DNA of 34,394 nucleotides from Bacteroidales bacterium. Lineage in GTDB: Bacteria > Bacteroidota > Bacteroidia > Bacteroidales > ML635J-15. Both the position numbers and the translations under genes were made by a program. Location of the stretch: NCBI GenBank assembly GCA_017994175.1, contig JAGOLH010000032.1, positions 1 through 34,394 of the forward strand, read 5' to 3'. Positions 1 through 8,258 of the stretch are shown one piece after another (the stretch's first letter is position 1; each line of letters begins with the position of its first letter). The notes under the pieces were generated by a model. It was given only the letters and a program-made list of their open reading frames with translations. It was not told the origin of the DNA and did not search any database.

Positions 1-60
1 ATATACCTGAGCCAATCGTGTTTTTGAAAAAACCAAAATGTAATTATTAATAATTAATAA

Positions 61-339
61 ATGGATAAACCTGATATTTATTGCCCTCAGTATAGCGGAG
101 TTAACCTTACAAAAATCAATTACAACACTTTTAAATGTAATTACTGCGGATGCGTTATATTGAACTCCGAAATGGAAGAGTTTTCGGTCAAGTCGAAAAA
201 CATGCAATTCCATATCAATGCAAAGAAATCAGGGCGAAAAGGCAATTACGAAATTGCAATGGATGATAATGCAAAGAAGCAATTTAAAAAAATAATTCTG
301 TTCGTTGCTTTGGGAATGCTGGTGGTATTTTTGTTTTAG
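61..339 (+). CDS. Small tail-anchored protein with degenerate zinc ribbon
   Basis: A 92-residue protein of unknown function. The N-terminal part looks like a small zinc ribbon: Cys8 opens the first knuckle (CPQYSG) and Cys26, Cys29 and Cys31 form the second (CNYCGC). The residue where a second Cys of the first knuckle would be expected is Tyr11, so the metal site looks damaged or unusual. The middle is charged and Lys-rich. Residues about 76-92 are strongly hydrophobic and run to the C-terminus, which suggests a tail anchor with the ribbon in the cytoplasm. The ATG follows an A+T-rich leader without a Shine-Dalgarno sequence. The SiaC-like gene begins 48 bases downstream on the same strand, so the two may be co-transcribed. 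I do not recognise a named family. Confidence 0.6.
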   Translation: MDKPDIYCPQYSGVNLTKINYNTFKCNYCGCVILNSEMEEFSVKSKNMQFHINAKKSGRKGNYEIAMDDNAKKQFKKIILFVALGMLVVFLF

Positions 340-387
340 TACTTTTTACCATAATTTATTATCAAATAATACTCTAAACTAATTGAT

Positions 388-759
388 ATGAAGAAGATTT
401 TAATACCCGCAGGTGAAAATTCGCCCGAAGTGTTAACCGATATTCAGGAAGGGTTGTTTTCGATAACCGGAGTAATGTGCCCTGAAAACCCTATTCCGTT
501 TTTTACACGGCTAGAATCATGTTTCGATGAATTTGTTTACATTTGCAACCGCGAAAAAACCGTTGTTTTCCAGCTCATTTACTTTAACAGCAGTTCGGCG
601 AGGCTGATTTACAGGTTTTTAAAAAGGATTAGCTCAGTTGGAAATATTCGTGTTGCGTGGTATTACGAAGAAGGTGATACCGATTTACTCGAATCGGGGC
701 AGGACTATGCCGAACTCACGGGATTAAGCTTCGATTTTGTTGCATATCGTCCTCAGTAG
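388..759 (+). CDS. SiaC-like (DUF1987) regulatory phosphoprotein
   Basis: This 123-residue protein fits the SiaC/DUF1987 family along its whole length. It has an early SPEV segment, a glycine-rich strand, the CPENP motif followed by FF (family form is SYPENP), the YFNSSSAR segment and a WYYEEGD motif near the C-terminus. In Pseudomonas aeruginosa, SiaC is phosphorylated by SiaB, dephosphorylated by SiaA, and binds the diguanylate cyclase SiaD; the phosphorylated Thr lies in the YFNTSS segment, and here Ser replaces it. No SiaA, SiaB or cyclase gene is in the window; they could lie upstream of position 1 or elsewhere. The 3' end overlaps the convergent mltG stop by 7 bases. The family call is firm; the pathway role is inference. 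Confidence 0.8.
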   Translation: MKKILIPAGENSPEVLTDIQEGLFSITGVMCPENPIPFFTRLESCFDEFVYICNREKTVVFQLIYFNSSSARLIYRFLKRISSVGNIRVAWYYEEGDTDLLESGQDYAELTGLSFDFVAYRPQ

Positions 760-1799
760 ATATTTCGTTCATTCAATGCCCTCTGAAATTTACGAGCATT
801 GGCATTATGCTGAGCCAGAGTCTTGGCAAAATTATGGTAACCCGAAAAATCTTCTTTCGCACAAAAATAAAAGTAATCGTGTATTTCATAATCAAGCACA
901 GCATCAATCGACGAAACCGATGGCATACAAATAGGCCCGGGAGGTAAACCTTTGTATTTGTATGTATTGTAAGGTGAATCGTATTCGGTGTGTTTCAGCA
1001 GTACCCTTCTGATGCTAAAATCACCCACTGCATATATTACGGTAGGGTCAGCCTGAAGCAGCATACCACTTTGTAATCTGTTCATATACACCCCTGCAAT
1101 TCTTGACTTTTCATCATTTTTTTGCGTTTCCATTTCAACAATAGATGCCAGGGTGCTCACTTCAACCAGCGAAAGCCCTGCTTTTTCGGCTTTCTGTCTT
1201 CTATTCGAAGTCCAGAATTTATTGTATTCTTCGTGCATTCTTTCAACAAATTTCGATGCAGGCGTATTCCAGTAGAACTCGTAAGTATTCGGGATAAACA
1301 TAGCAATGAAAGTGCTACCGTTAAAACCCAAAGAATCGGCAACAAGTTTGTTTGCAAGATACTGGGCGATGTATGCAGAATCTTCTTCGAAAACTTCTCC
1401 CGCTTTTCCCGCAAGTTGCTCGAGACTTCTTAAGTTATTAAAGGTAAGTTTCACCGGGGATTGTTTTCCTGAACGAAGCAAATTCACCAGTTCGTTATTG
1501 TTCATTCCCGGATTTAGTTGATAGCAACCCGGTTTAACCCTTTCGGGGTAAGCTTTTTTTTCAGCAACCCATATAAATGAGTTTGTATCGATAATTAAAC
1601 CCTCATTGCTCAGAATTTCAACGACATCATCAAAACCTGAGCCAGAGGGGATTTTCAGAAAATGTGGGGCAGCTCCTTCCACAACATTCGGAGCATATAT
1701 ATATTTATAGAAATGATATGCAGTAAATCCTCCAGCAACCAGTATCAGGAGAAAAAATACAAGTATTATCAACCCTATTTTCCGTGTTTTCTTTTTCAT
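753..1799 (-). CDS. mltG: Endolytic murein transglycosylase MltG
   Basis: A 348-residue MltG (YceG-like) protein. MltG cuts nascent glycan strands at the outer face of the inner membrane and influences glycan chain length. Residues about 7-30 form one membrane anchor after a basic N-terminus (MKKKTRK). A LysM-like region lies around residues 45-110, followed by the catalytic domain. The catalytic Glu is Glu222 in the ASIVEMET motif, which aligns with E. coli Glu218 (SIVEKE), followed by the typical NRL, DPTV and LPPGPI segments. Length is usual. The gene follows the MATE gene by 84 bases and has a good Bacteroidota promoter of its own in that gap. Its 3' end overlaps the convergent SiaC-like gene by 7 bases. 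Confidence 0.95.
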   Translation of the reverse strand: MKKKTRKIGLIILVFFLLILVAGGFTAYHFYKYIYAPNVVEGAAPHFLKIPSGSGFDDVVEILSNEGLIIDTNSFIWVAEKKAYPERVKPGCYQLNPGMNNNELVNLLRSGKQSPVKLTFNNLRSLEQLAGKAGEVFEEDSAYIAQYLANKLVADSLGFNGSTFIAMFIPNTYEFYWNTPASKFVERMHEEYNKFWTSNRRQKAEKAGLSLVEVSTLASIVEMETQKNDEKSRIAGVYMNRLQSGMLLQADPTVIYAVGDFSIRRVLLKHTEYDSPYNTYKYKGLPPGPICMPSVSSIDAVLDYEIHDYFYFCAKEDFSGYHNFAKTLAQHNANARKFQRALNERNIY

Positions 1800-1829
1800 T
1801 GCAATTGAATTACCAAGGCTTTATTGCTG

Positions 1830-1858
1830 CAAAAATAGTATTTTTCAATTGATTACAA
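1830..1858 (-). promoter_or_regulatory. Bacteroidota-type promoter of mltG
   Basis: On the minus strand, TATTTTTG (1830-1837) matches the -7 consensus TAnnTTTG. TTG (1856-1858) lies 18 bases upstream as the -33 element. It sits 31 bases before the mltG ATG. Confidence 0.55.
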
Positions 1859-1883
1859 GGCTTCCATAAGCTTAGTGGAATTA

Positions 1884-3188
1884 TCATCTTCTCATTATAG
1901 CCCTGCGATAATACAAGCCTAACATCACTCCCCTGGCCGATAGAAAAATAATCAGGGACAACCACAATCCATGATTTCCCCAGGCATCCTTCATGAAATA
2001 ACTTGCCGGTAGAAAAAATACCAAAACAACAATCAGCATGGCATTGCGTAAATAGCGTGAAGCTGTTGCACCAATATAAATACCATCCCAGACAAATGCA
2101 GCAAAACTCACAACTGGAATTAACACTGCCCAGAAGAAAAATGGCTTAACCTGAGAAACAATTTCGCTGTTATCTGTCAGCAACGATATAAAATCATTTC
2201 CAAAAACAAGGTAAGACAGCGAAAAGGCAAGGCTTAATATTCCGCTCCATAAAAACAATGTTTTCACCAGTTTTCGCAGCCCTGAATTGTCTCCCGATCC
2301 AACCATTTTTCCGGTGAGCGACTCTGCGGCAAAAGCAAAACCATCAATAAAATAAGAGAAAATGTAAAGAAACTGCAGTAAAATTGAATTTACCGACAAA
2401 ACCAGATTTCCCATTGAAGCAGAAACAGCATTGAAGTAAAAGAAAGTGCCAGTAATCAGTATTGACCTTACCAGAATATCACCATTTACCTTAAAAAACC
2501 GTGTAAGCCTGTCCATACGAATCATACCCGATAAGCTGAACAACAACCGAAAGCGGCCATAGTATTTTAAAAAGCAAAGCACGGAGATCAGAAGTCCACA
2601 ATACTGTGCAATCACAGTTCCGAGCGCAACTCCGGCAGCATTCATTCCGAATCGGTTGACAAATAGAATACTTAGCAATATATTTACGACATTTATTACA
2701 ACTGCTATCAGCAAAGGTATGCGTGAATTCTGCATGCCTAGAAACCAGCCGGTAAAAACGAAAACACATAAAGTTGCAGGAGCAGCCCAAATTCGTACTC
2801 TGAAGTAATCAACAGCAATCCTTTCGGCTGCATCGCTGGCATTAACCAGTTTGAATAAACCCCATTCTATTGGGTGCTGAGCTAATATCAGCATTACGCC
2901 CATAATTAACGCAAGAAAAACACCCCTGCCTAATACCAACGAGCTTTCTCTGTGATATCCGGCTCCATAAGCCTGCGCTGTGAATCCGGTTATACTCATT
3001 CTTAGAAACAACAATCCGGAATATAACAAACTGAATATGGTCGATCCCAAGGCAACGGCACCAAGATATACTGCGTCGGTAAGGTGCCCCATTAAACCGA
3101 TATCCACCAAACCAAGTAGAGGAACTGTAAGATTGGTGAGAATGTTTGGAACGGCCAGTCGTAGAATATCGTTGTGCAGTGACTTCAA
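1884..3188 (-). CDS. MATE family efflux transporter (DinF-like)
   Basis: This is a 434-residue multidrug and toxin extrusion (MATE) protein with about 12 membrane segments. The N-terminus reads DILRLAVPNI, then LGLVDIGLMGHL, a typical MATE/DinF opening; substrates cannot be read from sequence. The family exports cationic or hydrophobic compounds using H+ or Na+ gradients. The start is unusual: the first codon is TTG, directly after the TAA of the upstream acetyltransferase and in the same frame. The next in-frame ATG would remove most of the first helix, so TTG is the best start. Upstream neighbours are a GNAT acetyltransferase and mqnA in one tight transcription unit. Confidence 0.88.
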   Translation of the reverse strand: MKSLHNDILRLAVPNILTNLTVPLLGLVDIGLMGHLTDAVYLGAVALGSTIFSLLYSGLLFLRMSITGFTAQAYGAGYHRESSLVLGRGVFLALIMGVMLILAQHPIEWGLFKLVNASDAAERIAVDYFRVRIWAAPATLCVFVFTGWFLGMQNSRIPLLIAVVINVVNILLSILFVNRFGMNAAGVALGTVIAQYCGLLISVLCFLKYYGRFRLLFSLSGMIRMDRLTRFFKVNGDILVRSILITGTFFYFNAVSASMGNLVLSVNSILLQFLYIFSYFIDGFAFAAESLTGKMVGSGDNSGLRKLVKTLFLWSGILSLAFSLSYLVFGNDFISLLTDNSEIVSQVKPFFFWAVLIPVVSFAAFVWDGIYIGATASRYLRNAMLIVVLVFFLPASYFMKDAWGNHGLWLSLIIFLSARGVMLGLYYRRAIMRR

Positions 3189-3641
3189 TTAGTCGGGTAT
3201 TTTACTTACATCCCTAACAATATGAACCTCGTAATCACCCAGGTAGGTGAAGTATTTTTTCGCATATAGTGCTTTAGCAACGGTATTGTTTCGGTGTACT
3301 TCGAGTTTGATTTGCATACCCAGTCGTTTTGCCATCAGCAATGCTTCCTGAACCAGAAGCTTTGAGAGCCCAAGCCCCCTGAATTCGGGTAGTATGCCGC
3401 AATGGTGCAAATAAAGCCTTCGTGCATCGTTGGTAATCCATGTTGTACCTATTATTGTTTCATTTTCGCCATCCGATGCTACCAGCAACAATAATGCTCC
3501 CCCACCGGCTAAAGTTCTTTCAACAATAGTAGCAGTGTCGCCCCGCACTGAACCACCCATATCGCAAGCATTCCATATATTTTCAACATCCTGATAATCA
3601 TCGCTTTTATAGTTTCTGACTGAGTACATAAATTTGTTCAT
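3189..3641 (-). CDS. GNAT family N-acetyltransferase
   Basis: A 150-residue GNAT acetyltransferase that would transfer an acetyl group from acetyl-CoA to an unidentified amine. The acetyl-CoA loop is visible as FRGLGLSKLLVQEA at about residues 86-100, preceded by a strand ending LHHCGILPE and followed by the usual segment LEVHRNNTVAKALYAKKYF. The ATG overlaps the mqnA stop in an ATGA arrangement (3638-3641), which points to translational coupling. A second Met at codon 5 is an alternative start. The stop TAA is followed at once, in the same frame, by the TTG start of the MATE gene. The substrate is unknown. Confidence 0.85.
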   Translation of the reverse strand: MNKFMYSVRNYKSDDYQDVENIWNACDMGGSVRGDTATIVERTLAGGGALLLLVASDGENETIIGTTWITNDARRLYLHHCGILPEFRGLGLSKLLVQEALLMAKRLGMQIKLEVHRNNTVAKALYAKKYFTYLGDYEVHIVRDVSKIPD

Positions 3642-4405
3642 TGAAATGAAAAATTAGTTTTAAAATCGCCGTTATTCAACAGGCTGAGAAATAGATTAAC
3701 ACTATTTCGCCTATTGGAATCGAGGGAATAGCATAAATTCTCGGTAAGGTAACTGTGCATCAGTTCCCTGTCGTAAGCAGGGTTGAAGTAGTGAATAGCC
3801 TCATCAACCGACTTCATGCCAAATTGCATCATTGAATCGAATGCTAGTTTAATTTGTGATGCAACAGGCACTGTGGAAACCCACAAAGCAAAAACTGCAG
3901 GCAAGCCGGTATGTTCAAACCACATCTCTGCCAAATCGTAAACATATTCAGCATGCATCCGATACTTCATTGCTCTGTCGCCAATTACCAGACCGGCTGT
4001 AGTCCCACAAATCTGCTTCTCGAAGTTTTCTTGGCCCTGTACAAAATCAAAGTTGAAGTGCAAATAATGTTGGTTCAGCAGCTTGAACATTGCTACTGAT
4101 GAGCGGCTTTGATAATCGAGAATCACCGTTTTAATTTCGGATAAAGGCATTTGGCTCAGCAAAACTACAGAATAAGCCTCACGGTAAGCACTAATGCAAT
4201 AATCGGAAAAAACATAATGCTTTTTCAGTGATGGGATTGCTGCAACGGGTATCAGGCCACCCTGAGCTTTATTATTTATCAACAAAGATGCGCACTCCGA
4301 AGGAGGACAATATATGTATTCAACCCCAACCGGTTTAACAGGGGATTTCTCTATTGCATACCTGAAGGGTATGGTATTGAGGTATGATACTACAGCTATT
4401 TTCAT
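3638..4405 (-). CDS. mqnA: Chorismate dehydratase MqnA (futalosine menaquinone pathway)
   Basis: A 255-residue MqnA-like protein. MqnA dehydrates chorismate to 3-[(1-carboxyvinyl)oxy]benzoate, the first step of the futalosine route to menaquinone. Family features are the N-terminal SYLNTIPFRYAIE, the CPPSECASLL segment, GGLIPVAAIPSL, YCISA and the LDYQSRSSVAMFKLL motif of a type 2 periplasmic-binding fold. There is no signal peptide, which fits a cytoplasmic enzyme. It is the first gene of a minus-strand unit with a GNAT gene (ATGA overlap) and a MATE gene. A -7 box lies about 20 bases upstream. Other mqn genes are not in this window, so pathway use is inferred from this one gene. Confidence 0.88.
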   Translation of the reverse strand: MKIAVVSYLNTIPFRYAIEKSPVKPVGVEYIYCPPSECASLLINNKAQGGLIPVAAIPSLKKHYVFSDYCISAYREAYSVVLLSQMPLSEIKTVILDYQSRSSVAMFKLLNQHYLHFNFDFVQGQENFEKQICGTTAGLVIGDRAMKYRMHAEYVYDLAEMWFEHTGLPAVFALWVSTVPVASQIKLAFDSMMQFGMKSVDEAIHYFNPAYDRELMHSYLTENLCYSLDSNRRNSVNLFLSLLNNGDFKTNFSFQ

Positions 4406-4423
4406 CGCAAGTCTATGTTAATG

Positions 4424-4431
4424 CAAATGTA
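4424..4431 (-). promoter_or_regulatory. -7 box of mqnA promoter
   Basis: TACATTTG on the minus strand matches TAnnTTTG exactly and ends 18 bases before the mqnA ATG. No exact -33 TTTG is found at 19 bases (TTTC is present). It is divergent from the purB promoter. Confidence 0.4.
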
Positions 4432-4479
4432 TAAAACAATATCGCTTACCGAAAATATTTAAAATCAGTTATAAATTTT

Positions 4480-4487
4480 TACCTTTG
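4480..4487 (+). promoter_or_regulatory. -7 box of purB promoter
   Basis: TACCTTTG matches the Bacteroidota -7 consensus and lies 17 bases before the purB ATG. The -33 element is weak (a TTTA-like tract near 4458). Confidence 0.4.
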
Positions 4488-4504
4488 ACAAAACATTTGT
4501 TTTG

Positions 4505-5848
4505 ATGAATACATTCAGTCTATACGCCGTATCACCCATCGATGGAAGATACCGCAAACAAGTTGAAAGTTTGTCGGCATATTTTTCGGAATATTCACTT
4601 ATTCGTTACAGGCTGCACACAGAAGTGGAATACTTTATTGCGCTATGCGAAATACCCGTGCCGGTGCTTGCTGATTTCCCAAATGCTGGGTTTCAAATCA
4701 TGCGGAATTGGGTTGCAGGTTTTTCGGAAAGTGATGCAATACGGGTTAAAGAAATTGAATCAGTAACCAATCATGACGTAAAAGCGATTGAATATTTATT
4801 AAAAGAAAAATTCGACCAACAAGGCTGGGGTAAATATCGTGAATTGGTGCACTTCGGACTAACTTCTCAGGACATTAATAATACAGCTATTCCTGCACAA
4901 CTACGTGATTTTATACAAGAGCAATACGCCCCTGCATTACAAATGTTAATTGATAACATCAATCATCTTTCGGAGCAGTGGAATGATGTTCCAATGCTGG
5001 CGCATACACACGGTCAGCCTGCAAGCCCAACGCGTCTCGGGAAAGAGTTTCGCGTTTTTTCAGCACGCCTCGAAACTCAGTTTCAACAACTTAAAGCAAT
5101 CCCTTTCTCTGCAAAATTCGGAGGAGCAACGGGAAATCTCAACGCTCATTACGTAAGTTATCCAAATATTGATTGGCATTGCTTTGCCGAAAGATTTGTA
5201 ACGAAGAAACTATATTTATCGAGAAGTTACCCTACAACTCAGATAGAGCACTACGACAATCTTGCTGCTATATGCAATACACTTGGAAGAATTAATACTA
5301 TTCTCATCGATTTTGCCCGCGATATGTGGACGTATATTTCGATGGAATATTTCAGACAAAAAATCAAAACTTCGGAAGTTGGCTCCAGTGCCATGCCACA
5401 CAAAGTGAACCCAATTGATTTTGAAAACGCAGAAGGGAATCTGGGGATGGCAAACACCATTTTTACCCACCTTGCCGAAAAGCTTCCGGTAAGCCGATTG
5501 CAACGCGACCTTACCGACAGCACTGTTTTGCGCAATCTGGGGGTTCCTTCAGCACATACTATTATTGCCTTGAATTCGTTACAAAAAGGGCTGGGTAAGT
5601 TATTGTTGAACGAAGATAAAATCAGTGCCGACCTTGCCTCGAATTGGGCTGTGGTTGCTGAAGCAATTCAAAGCATTCTGCGACGGGAGAATTATCCCGA
5701 GCCCTACGAAACCCTGAAAGCATTGACTCGCAAGAACAATGTGGTTTCGAAAGAAGATATTGCAAGCTTTATCAAAGCACTGAATGTGGATGAAAATATT
5801 AAAAATGAATTGCTTCAGATTACACCTTATAATTATATAGGGAAATAA
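4505..5848 (+). CDS. purB: Adenylosuccinate lyase
   Basis: A 447-residue adenylosuccinate lyase of the long E. coli type. It splits adenylosuccinate to AMP and SAICAR to AICAR, releasing fumarate in both purine steps. The N-terminus YAVSPIDGRYR, the THGQPASPTRLGKEF segment (about residues 168-182, with the catalytic His) and the fumarate-lyase signature GSSAMPHKVNP (from about residue 293, mobile catalytic Ser loop) are all present. I place the start at the ATG at 4505; the TTG just before it is less likely. It heads a plus-strand run with an ABC exporter 20 bases downstream, then a DUF192 lipoprotein and an NlpC/P60 peptidase. Confidence 0.97.
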   Translation: MNTFSLYAVSPIDGRYRKQVESLSAYFSEYSLIRYRLHTEVEYFIALCEIPVPVLADFPNAGFQIMRNWVAGFSESDAIRVKEIESVTNHDVKAIEYLLKEKFDQQGWGKYRELVHFGLTSQDINNTAIPAQLRDFIQEQYAPALQMLIDNINHLSEQWNDVPMLAHTHGQPASPTRLGKEFRVFSARLETQFQQLKAIPFSAKFGGATGNLNAHYVSYPNIDWHCFAERFVTKKLYLSRSYPTTQIEHYDNLAAICNTLGRINTILIDFARDMWTYISMEYFRQKIKTSEVGSSAMPHKVNPIDFENAEGNLGMANTIFTHLAEKLPVSRLQRDLTDSTVLRNLGVPSAHTIIALNSLQKGLGKLLLNEDKISADLASNWAVVAEAIQSILRRENYPEPYETLKALTRKNNVVSKEDIASFIKALNVDENIKNELLQITPYNYIGK

Positions 5849-5868
5849 AAAACGGAAAGTGCAGATTG

Positions 5869-7692
5869 ATGAAAGATATTGCTAAAATTTTTAAATTCAT
5901 TGTTCCTTACAAGTGGTACGCAGTACTTAATGTACTGTTCAACGCTCTGTCAACAATTTTCAGCCTGTTTTCGTTTGGGATGGTAATACCATTTCTCGGC
6001 ATTCTTTTCGGTACTCAGCCCATGGTAACAGAGCGCGTTCCTCTCGATCTGATGAGTGCTGCGAGCATCGAAAACAACTTCTACTTCTGGCTCAGTAAAA
6101 TTATTACAGAAAGCGGACCGGCCAATGCATTGTTTGCAATTGGTATGCTTGTTATGGTTTTTACTTTCCTTAAAACTATATCATGGTATTTGGCCAACCA
6201 TTTCATGGTACCTATACGCAACAATGTTGTCCGCGACATCAGAAACCAACTTTTCAACAAAGTATCAGGGCTTCCGCTGGGTTATTTTTCCGAAGAGAGA
6301 AAAGGAAATATCATTTCCAGAATGTCGAACGATGTTACCGAAATTGAATGGGGCATTATGAGTTCTCTTGAAATGTTGTTCAGAGACCCACTTAAAATAC
6401 TGTTCTTTCTTATAACACTGGTGCTTATGAGCTGGCAGCTTACATTGTTTGTAATGATACTACTGCCGGTAGTTGGCTTTATTGTTGGAAAAGTTGGAAG
6501 AACCCTTCGCAAGACCTCGATGATCGGTCAGCAACAAATGGGGCAGATGCTTTCGCAAATTGAGGAAATGATAACCGGTTTAAGAATTATTAAAGCATTT
6601 AATGCTGAAAACCATATTCGTCGCAAATTTATTCATGGCAATCAGGAATATACAAACCTGATGAATAAAATCAACAGAAGGCGTTTTCTTGCTAGTCCGC
6701 TGAGCGAGTTTCTTGCAACAGTTGCAATAGTATTTGTTATGTGGTATGGAGGTAAAATGGTTCTGCAAAACACATCCGGGCTTTCATCGCAGGCATTTAT
6801 CGGATATCTGATTATTTTCAGTCAGATCATTACACCTGCAAAAGCATTTTCAACCGCATGGTATAATATTAAAAAGGGACTGGCTTCGCTTGATAGGGTA
6901 AATGAAATAATGAACAGTGAAGAGAGAATTACGGAAAAACCAAACGCCGTTTCAATCAATTCATTCAATAACCAAATCAATTACACTTCGGTATGGTTCA
7001 GGTATAACGAAACCCACGAAGTACTTAAAAACATCAACATCACTATTGAAAAAGGTAAAACCATTGCCCTGGTTGGGCAAAGCGGGTCGGGTAAATCGAC
7101 TCTGGTTGACCTACTACCAAGGTTTTATGATATCCGTCAAGGGATCATAAGCATTGATGGCAATGAAATCAAAGATTTAAAAATCAAAGATTTACGAAAA
7201 TTAATAGGATATGTCAATCAAACACCAATATTGTTTAACGACAGTTTCTACAACAATATAGCATTCGGTATTGAAAACACCTCAATGGAAGATGTTGTTG
7301 CAGCGGCAAAAGTTGCGAACGCGCATGACTTTATCATTGAAACTCAACATGGTTATAATTCCAACATTGGTGATGGCGGTTGCAAGTTATCGGGTGGGCA
7401 AAAACAACGCCTCAGCATTGCCCGGGCTGTTTTAAAAAACCCACCGATACTCATTCTCGATGAAGCAACCTCAGCTCTTGACACCGAATCAGAAAAACTC
7501 GTTCAGGAAGCACTTGAGAACCTGATGAAAAACAGAACTTCTATTGTAATTGCCCATCGGCTGAGTACGGTAAAAAAAGCCGATGAAATATTTGTTATTC
7601 ATGATGGTGAAATTGTTGAAAGCGGTAAGCACAACGATTTAATTGATAAAAACGGATTATATACTAAACTTTATACACTGCAAATGTCGTAG
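5869..7692 (+). CDS. MsbA-like ABC transporter, membrane and ATPase domains fused
   Basis: This 607-residue ABC half-exporter should work as a homodimer. Residues about 1-330 carry six membrane helices (type I exporter fold); residues about 360-600 form the ATPase. Walker A is GQSGSGKST (about 402), the signature LSGGQKQR lies near 506, Walker B ILILDEATSALD near 526 and the switch His in IAHRLST near 560. All catalytic residues are present. Bacteroidota homologues are usually annotated as MsbA-like lipid or lipid-A flippases, but substrate cannot be set from sequence. The ATG at 5869 is preferred over a TTG three bases earlier. It sits 20 bases after purB and 2 bases before the DUF192 gene. 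Confidence 0.92.
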   Translation: MKDIAKIFKFIVPYKWYAVLNVLFNALSTIFSLFSFGMVIPFLGILFGTQPMVTERVPLDLMSAASIENNFYFWLSKIITESGPANALFAIGMLVMVFTFLKTISWYLANHFMVPIRNNVVRDIRNQLFNKVSGLPLGYFSEERKGNIISRMSNDVTEIEWGIMSSLEMLFRDPLKILFFLITLVLMSWQLTLFVMILLPVVGFIVGKVGRTLRKTSMIGQQQMGQMLSQIEEMITGLRIIKAFNAENHIRRKFIHGNQEYTNLMNKINRRRFLASPLSEFLATVAIVFVMWYGGKMVLQNTSGLSSQAFIGYLIIFSQIITPAKAFSTAWYNIKKGLASLDRVNEIMNSEERITEKPNAVSINSFNNQINYTSVWFRYNETHEVLKNINITIEKGKTIALVGQSGSGKSTLVDLLPRFYDIRQGIISIDGNEIKDLKIKDLRKLIGYVNQTPILFNDSFYNNIAFGIENTSMEDVVAAAKVANAHDFIIETQHGYNSNIGDGGCKLSGGQKQRLSIARAVLKNPPILILDEATSALDTESEKLVQEALENLMKNRTSIVIAHRLSTVKKADEIFVIHDGEIVESGKHNDLIDKNGLYTKLYTLQMS

Positions 7693-7694
7693 CA

Positions 7695-8216
7695 ATGAAA
7701 CCCATTTTAAAATATACAGTATTTATTCTGACAGGTCTAATGGTTATATTTGCGTGCAATCCTAAGCCCAAACGCCCTGATGTGAGCAACAACAAAGAAC
7801 TGAAACAAGTGGTTTACAACTTCGATAACCCTCCGAAATTTGTTAAAGACGGGGAGCTTGTTTTTATTGATAAAGGAAGTCTTCGCGACATTGCAACTTT
7901 CGATATAGAATTGGCATCAACTTTCGAAAAGCGTGCCATGGGTCTTATGTACCGAAAAGAAATGAAACCTAATCAGGGCATGCTGTTCATTTTTGATAAT
8001 GAAGAAGTACAGTCGTTCTGGATGCGAAACACCCTAATACCACTTGACATGATTTTTGTAAATGCACATAAGGAAATAGTTACCATTCATAAAAACACCC
8101 CTGTGTTAAGCGATGAATCGTTTGCCTCCGATAAGCCGGCTTTATATGTGATAGAACTTAATGCCGGCACATGCGACAGCCTGAACATTAAAAAAGGAGA
8201 TCTGATTAATTATTAA
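7695..8216 (+). CDS. DUF192 lipoprotein
   Basis: A 173-residue predicted lipoprotein. A hydrophobic signal of about 20 residues ends in VIFAC, so Cys21 is the likely lipidated residue. The rest is a DUF192 domain, with the family pattern of RAMGLMYRKEM, QGMLFIF, FWMRNTLIPLDMIFV and the C-terminal IELNAGTCD segment. DUF192 is a small, widely conserved secreted domain whose biochemical role I cannot state. The gene starts 2 bases after the ABC exporter, so the two are surely co-transcribed; the lipoprotein may act with the exporter in the envelope, but that is inference from position. Confidence 0.88.
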   Translation: MKPILKYTVFILTGLMVIFACNPKPKRPDVSNNKELKQVVYNFDNPPKFVKDGELVFIDKGSLRDIATFDIELASTFEKRAMGLMYRKEMKPNQGMLFIFDNEEVQSFWMRNTLIPLDMIFVNAHKEIVTIHKNTPVLSDESFASDKPALYVIELNAGTCDSLNIKKGDLINY

Positions 8217-8258
8217 AGCGTAAGTAACGGGAAGAGTACAATTAAGAAGTTGAAATAT

